Position numbers and translations under genes: made by a program. A stretch of 7,042 nucleotides of DNA from Deltaproteobacteria bacterium. GTDB taxonomy: Bacteria; Desulfobacterota; Syntrophia; Syntrophales; UBA2210. Positions 6,023 to 7,042 of this stretch are shown here, piece by piece. Numbering within the stretch: position 1 is the first letter of the stretch; every line of letters begins with the position of its first letter. The DNA is taken from positions 1 to 7,042 of the forward strand of contig JAFGQD010000076.1 of NCBI GenBank assembly GCA_016935875.1, in the 5' to 3' direction. The notes beneath the pieces were generated by a model. That model had not been told where the DNA came from, did no database searches, and was given only the letters and a program-made list of their open reading frames with translations.

Positions 6023-7042
6023 TTATTTAGAGACTACGATCTTCCCCGCCTTGTCAACAACGTACAGATAAAAGGGAACTCCCTCTCTGTCTCCCTGATC
6101 GGTAAACCCTATGGGGCCTGTTATCCCGTTGACACCATCAACCTTATTTCTGAGGTAATCCGCCAGGACGTCAGAATCGGTGGAGCCCGATTTGTCGATG
6201 GCGTATGCGATGATTCCGAATGCGTCAGCGGCATAGATAGGCCATGGACTTGAGGGAATTTCACCGAACTTGGCCCTGTAGGCATCCAGGAATTCTTTTG
6301 CCTCGGGATATGGAAGGTCACCGGGCAGCGGCTCATTGGTCATGAAACATCCCTTTGCGATATCGATGCCCGCGATCTTGACAAATTCATCGTTGATCGC
6401 CGCGTTCCCCCCTACAAAGGGACAGGTTATCCCTATCTCTCTGGCCTGGGTTAACAGCAGTGCCGCCTCGGCATAATATCCGGTGAAATACCAGATATCC
6501 GGTTTTGTCTCACGCAATTGTGTCAGCGGCACATGAAAATCTTTTTCCCCGGGGGTGATGGCGTCATAGTATACGATCTCAACCTTGCCGGAATCCAGCT
6601 GGGATTGGAGCCCCCGTTTTGTGTCCTCGGCCAGCCCTTTACCAAAGGCTGTATTGTCATGCAATATGGCGATTCTCTTTGCACTGAATCTTTCGGATGC
6701 AACCTTTGCAAAGAATGCTCCCTGCGAATCATCACGGCCACAGGTTCGGAAAAAGTATTTGAACCCTCTCTGCGTGAGACGGACGGCCGTAACTCCGTAA
6801 CCTATGTTAACCTTTTTGAATTTCTCGTAGATATTGGAAGCGGGTTCACATATGGATGAGCCATAGGTGGATACCGAGGCTATGACATCTTTTTGACCAA
6901 CCAGTTTCATTGCCGCCAGTGCGCCTGTCTTGGGCTCGCCCGCGTCATCAACCACTCTGAGTTCAACCATGCGGCCTCCGAGGATGCCACCTTTTTCATT
7001 GATCAACTGGGCCGCTATCTCGCAGGACTGTTTTGCCATCTG
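6023..7042 (-). CDS. livK: LivK/LivJ-type periplasmic amino-acid-binding protein, N-terminus beyond window
   Basis: The 339 visible residues form most of a Peripla_BP_6 (type I fold) binding protein that captures substrate in the periplasm and delivers it to LivHM. The frame is open to the right edge. The Met at 7039 lies inside the conserved helix before LINEKGGILGGR, so it is not the start. The signal peptide and about 40 mature residues are missing. Recalled against E. coli LivJ, the matching blocks are DDAGEPK, the Ser-rich ligand loop GSSICEPASNIYE, RLTQRGFKYFFRT, RIAILHDNTAFGKGLA, the hinge TPGEKDF, the YFTGYYAEAALLLTQAREIG block and YAADAFG. The E. coli Cys53-Cys78 disulfide is not conserved: both positions appear to be Gly. 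The position of LivJ Glu226 appears to be Asn (FVGGNAA). The ligand may therefore differ from Leu/Ile/Val. Five cysteines are visible, odd for an oxidising periplasm. Confidence 0.94.
   Translation of the reverse strand, partial: QMAKQSCEIAAQLINEKGGILGGRMVELRVVDDAGEPKTGALAAMKLVGQKDVIASVSTYGSSICEPASNIYEKFKKVNIGYGVTAVRLTQRGFKYFFRTCGRDDSQGAFFAKVASERFSAKRIAILHDNTAFGKGLAEDTKRGLQSQLDSGKVEIVYYDAITPGEKDFHVPLTQLRETKPDIWYFTGYYAEAALLLTQAREIGITCPFVGGNAAINDEFVKIAGIDIAKGCFMTNEPLPGDLPYPEAKEFLDAYRAKFGEIPSSPWPIYAADAFGIIAYAIDKSGSTDSDVLADYLRNKVDGVNGITGPIGFTDQGDREGVPFYLYVVDKAGKIVVSK

Noticed and set aside
1..7042. CRISPR arrays, tRNA/rRNA genes, insertion sequences or defence systems
   Set aside because: No regularly spaced repeats, RNA gene signatures, transposase or nuclease-like proteins were seen. 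All substantial frames are transport or stress genes.

Overview
The window reads as chromosomal DNA of a Gram-negative-type bacterium with moderate GC. Its core is a branched-chain or hydrophobic amino-acid ABC importer of the LivKHMGF type. Protein style, the liv cluster and a CstA-family gene would suit an anaerobic Desulfobacterota/Syntrophia-like organism. That placement is an impression and low confidence; nothing here is diagnostic.

Layout: (1) 1-252, minus: N-terminal 84 codons of a CstA-family carbon-starvation/peptide or pyruvate transporter, cut by the window edge. (2) 253-609: AT-rich divergent intergenic region. (3) 610-1497, plus: DMT/EamA-family membrane transporter. (4) 1554-2027, minus: universal stress protein, convergent with the EamA gene across 56 bp. 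(5) 2028-2390: intergenic region carrying the best sigma-70-like promoter in the window, reading into usp with a leader of about 190 nt. (6) 2391-7042, minus: livF, livG, livM, livH and a 5'-truncated livK-like gene, transcribed in the order livK-livH-livM-livG-livF.

The liv genes form a complete importer: a periplasmic binding protein (LivK), two permeases (LivH, LivM) and two ATPases (LivG, LivF). livH through livF are almost seamless: a 4-nt gap, an 8-nt overlap and a 1-nt gap. The only real gap, 176 bp between livK and livH, holds a perfect 12-bp-arm inverted repeat, a second smaller hairpin and a weak GTG start for livH. This would favour making more binding protein than permease. The operon promoter must lie upstream of livK, outside the window.

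I see no RNA genes, CRISPR, insertion sequences or clearly novel multi-gene system. The points worth a second look are the livK-livH intergenic structure, the long usp leader, the possible loss of the ligand-binding Glu in LivK, and three start-site corrections (eamA, livM, livF).
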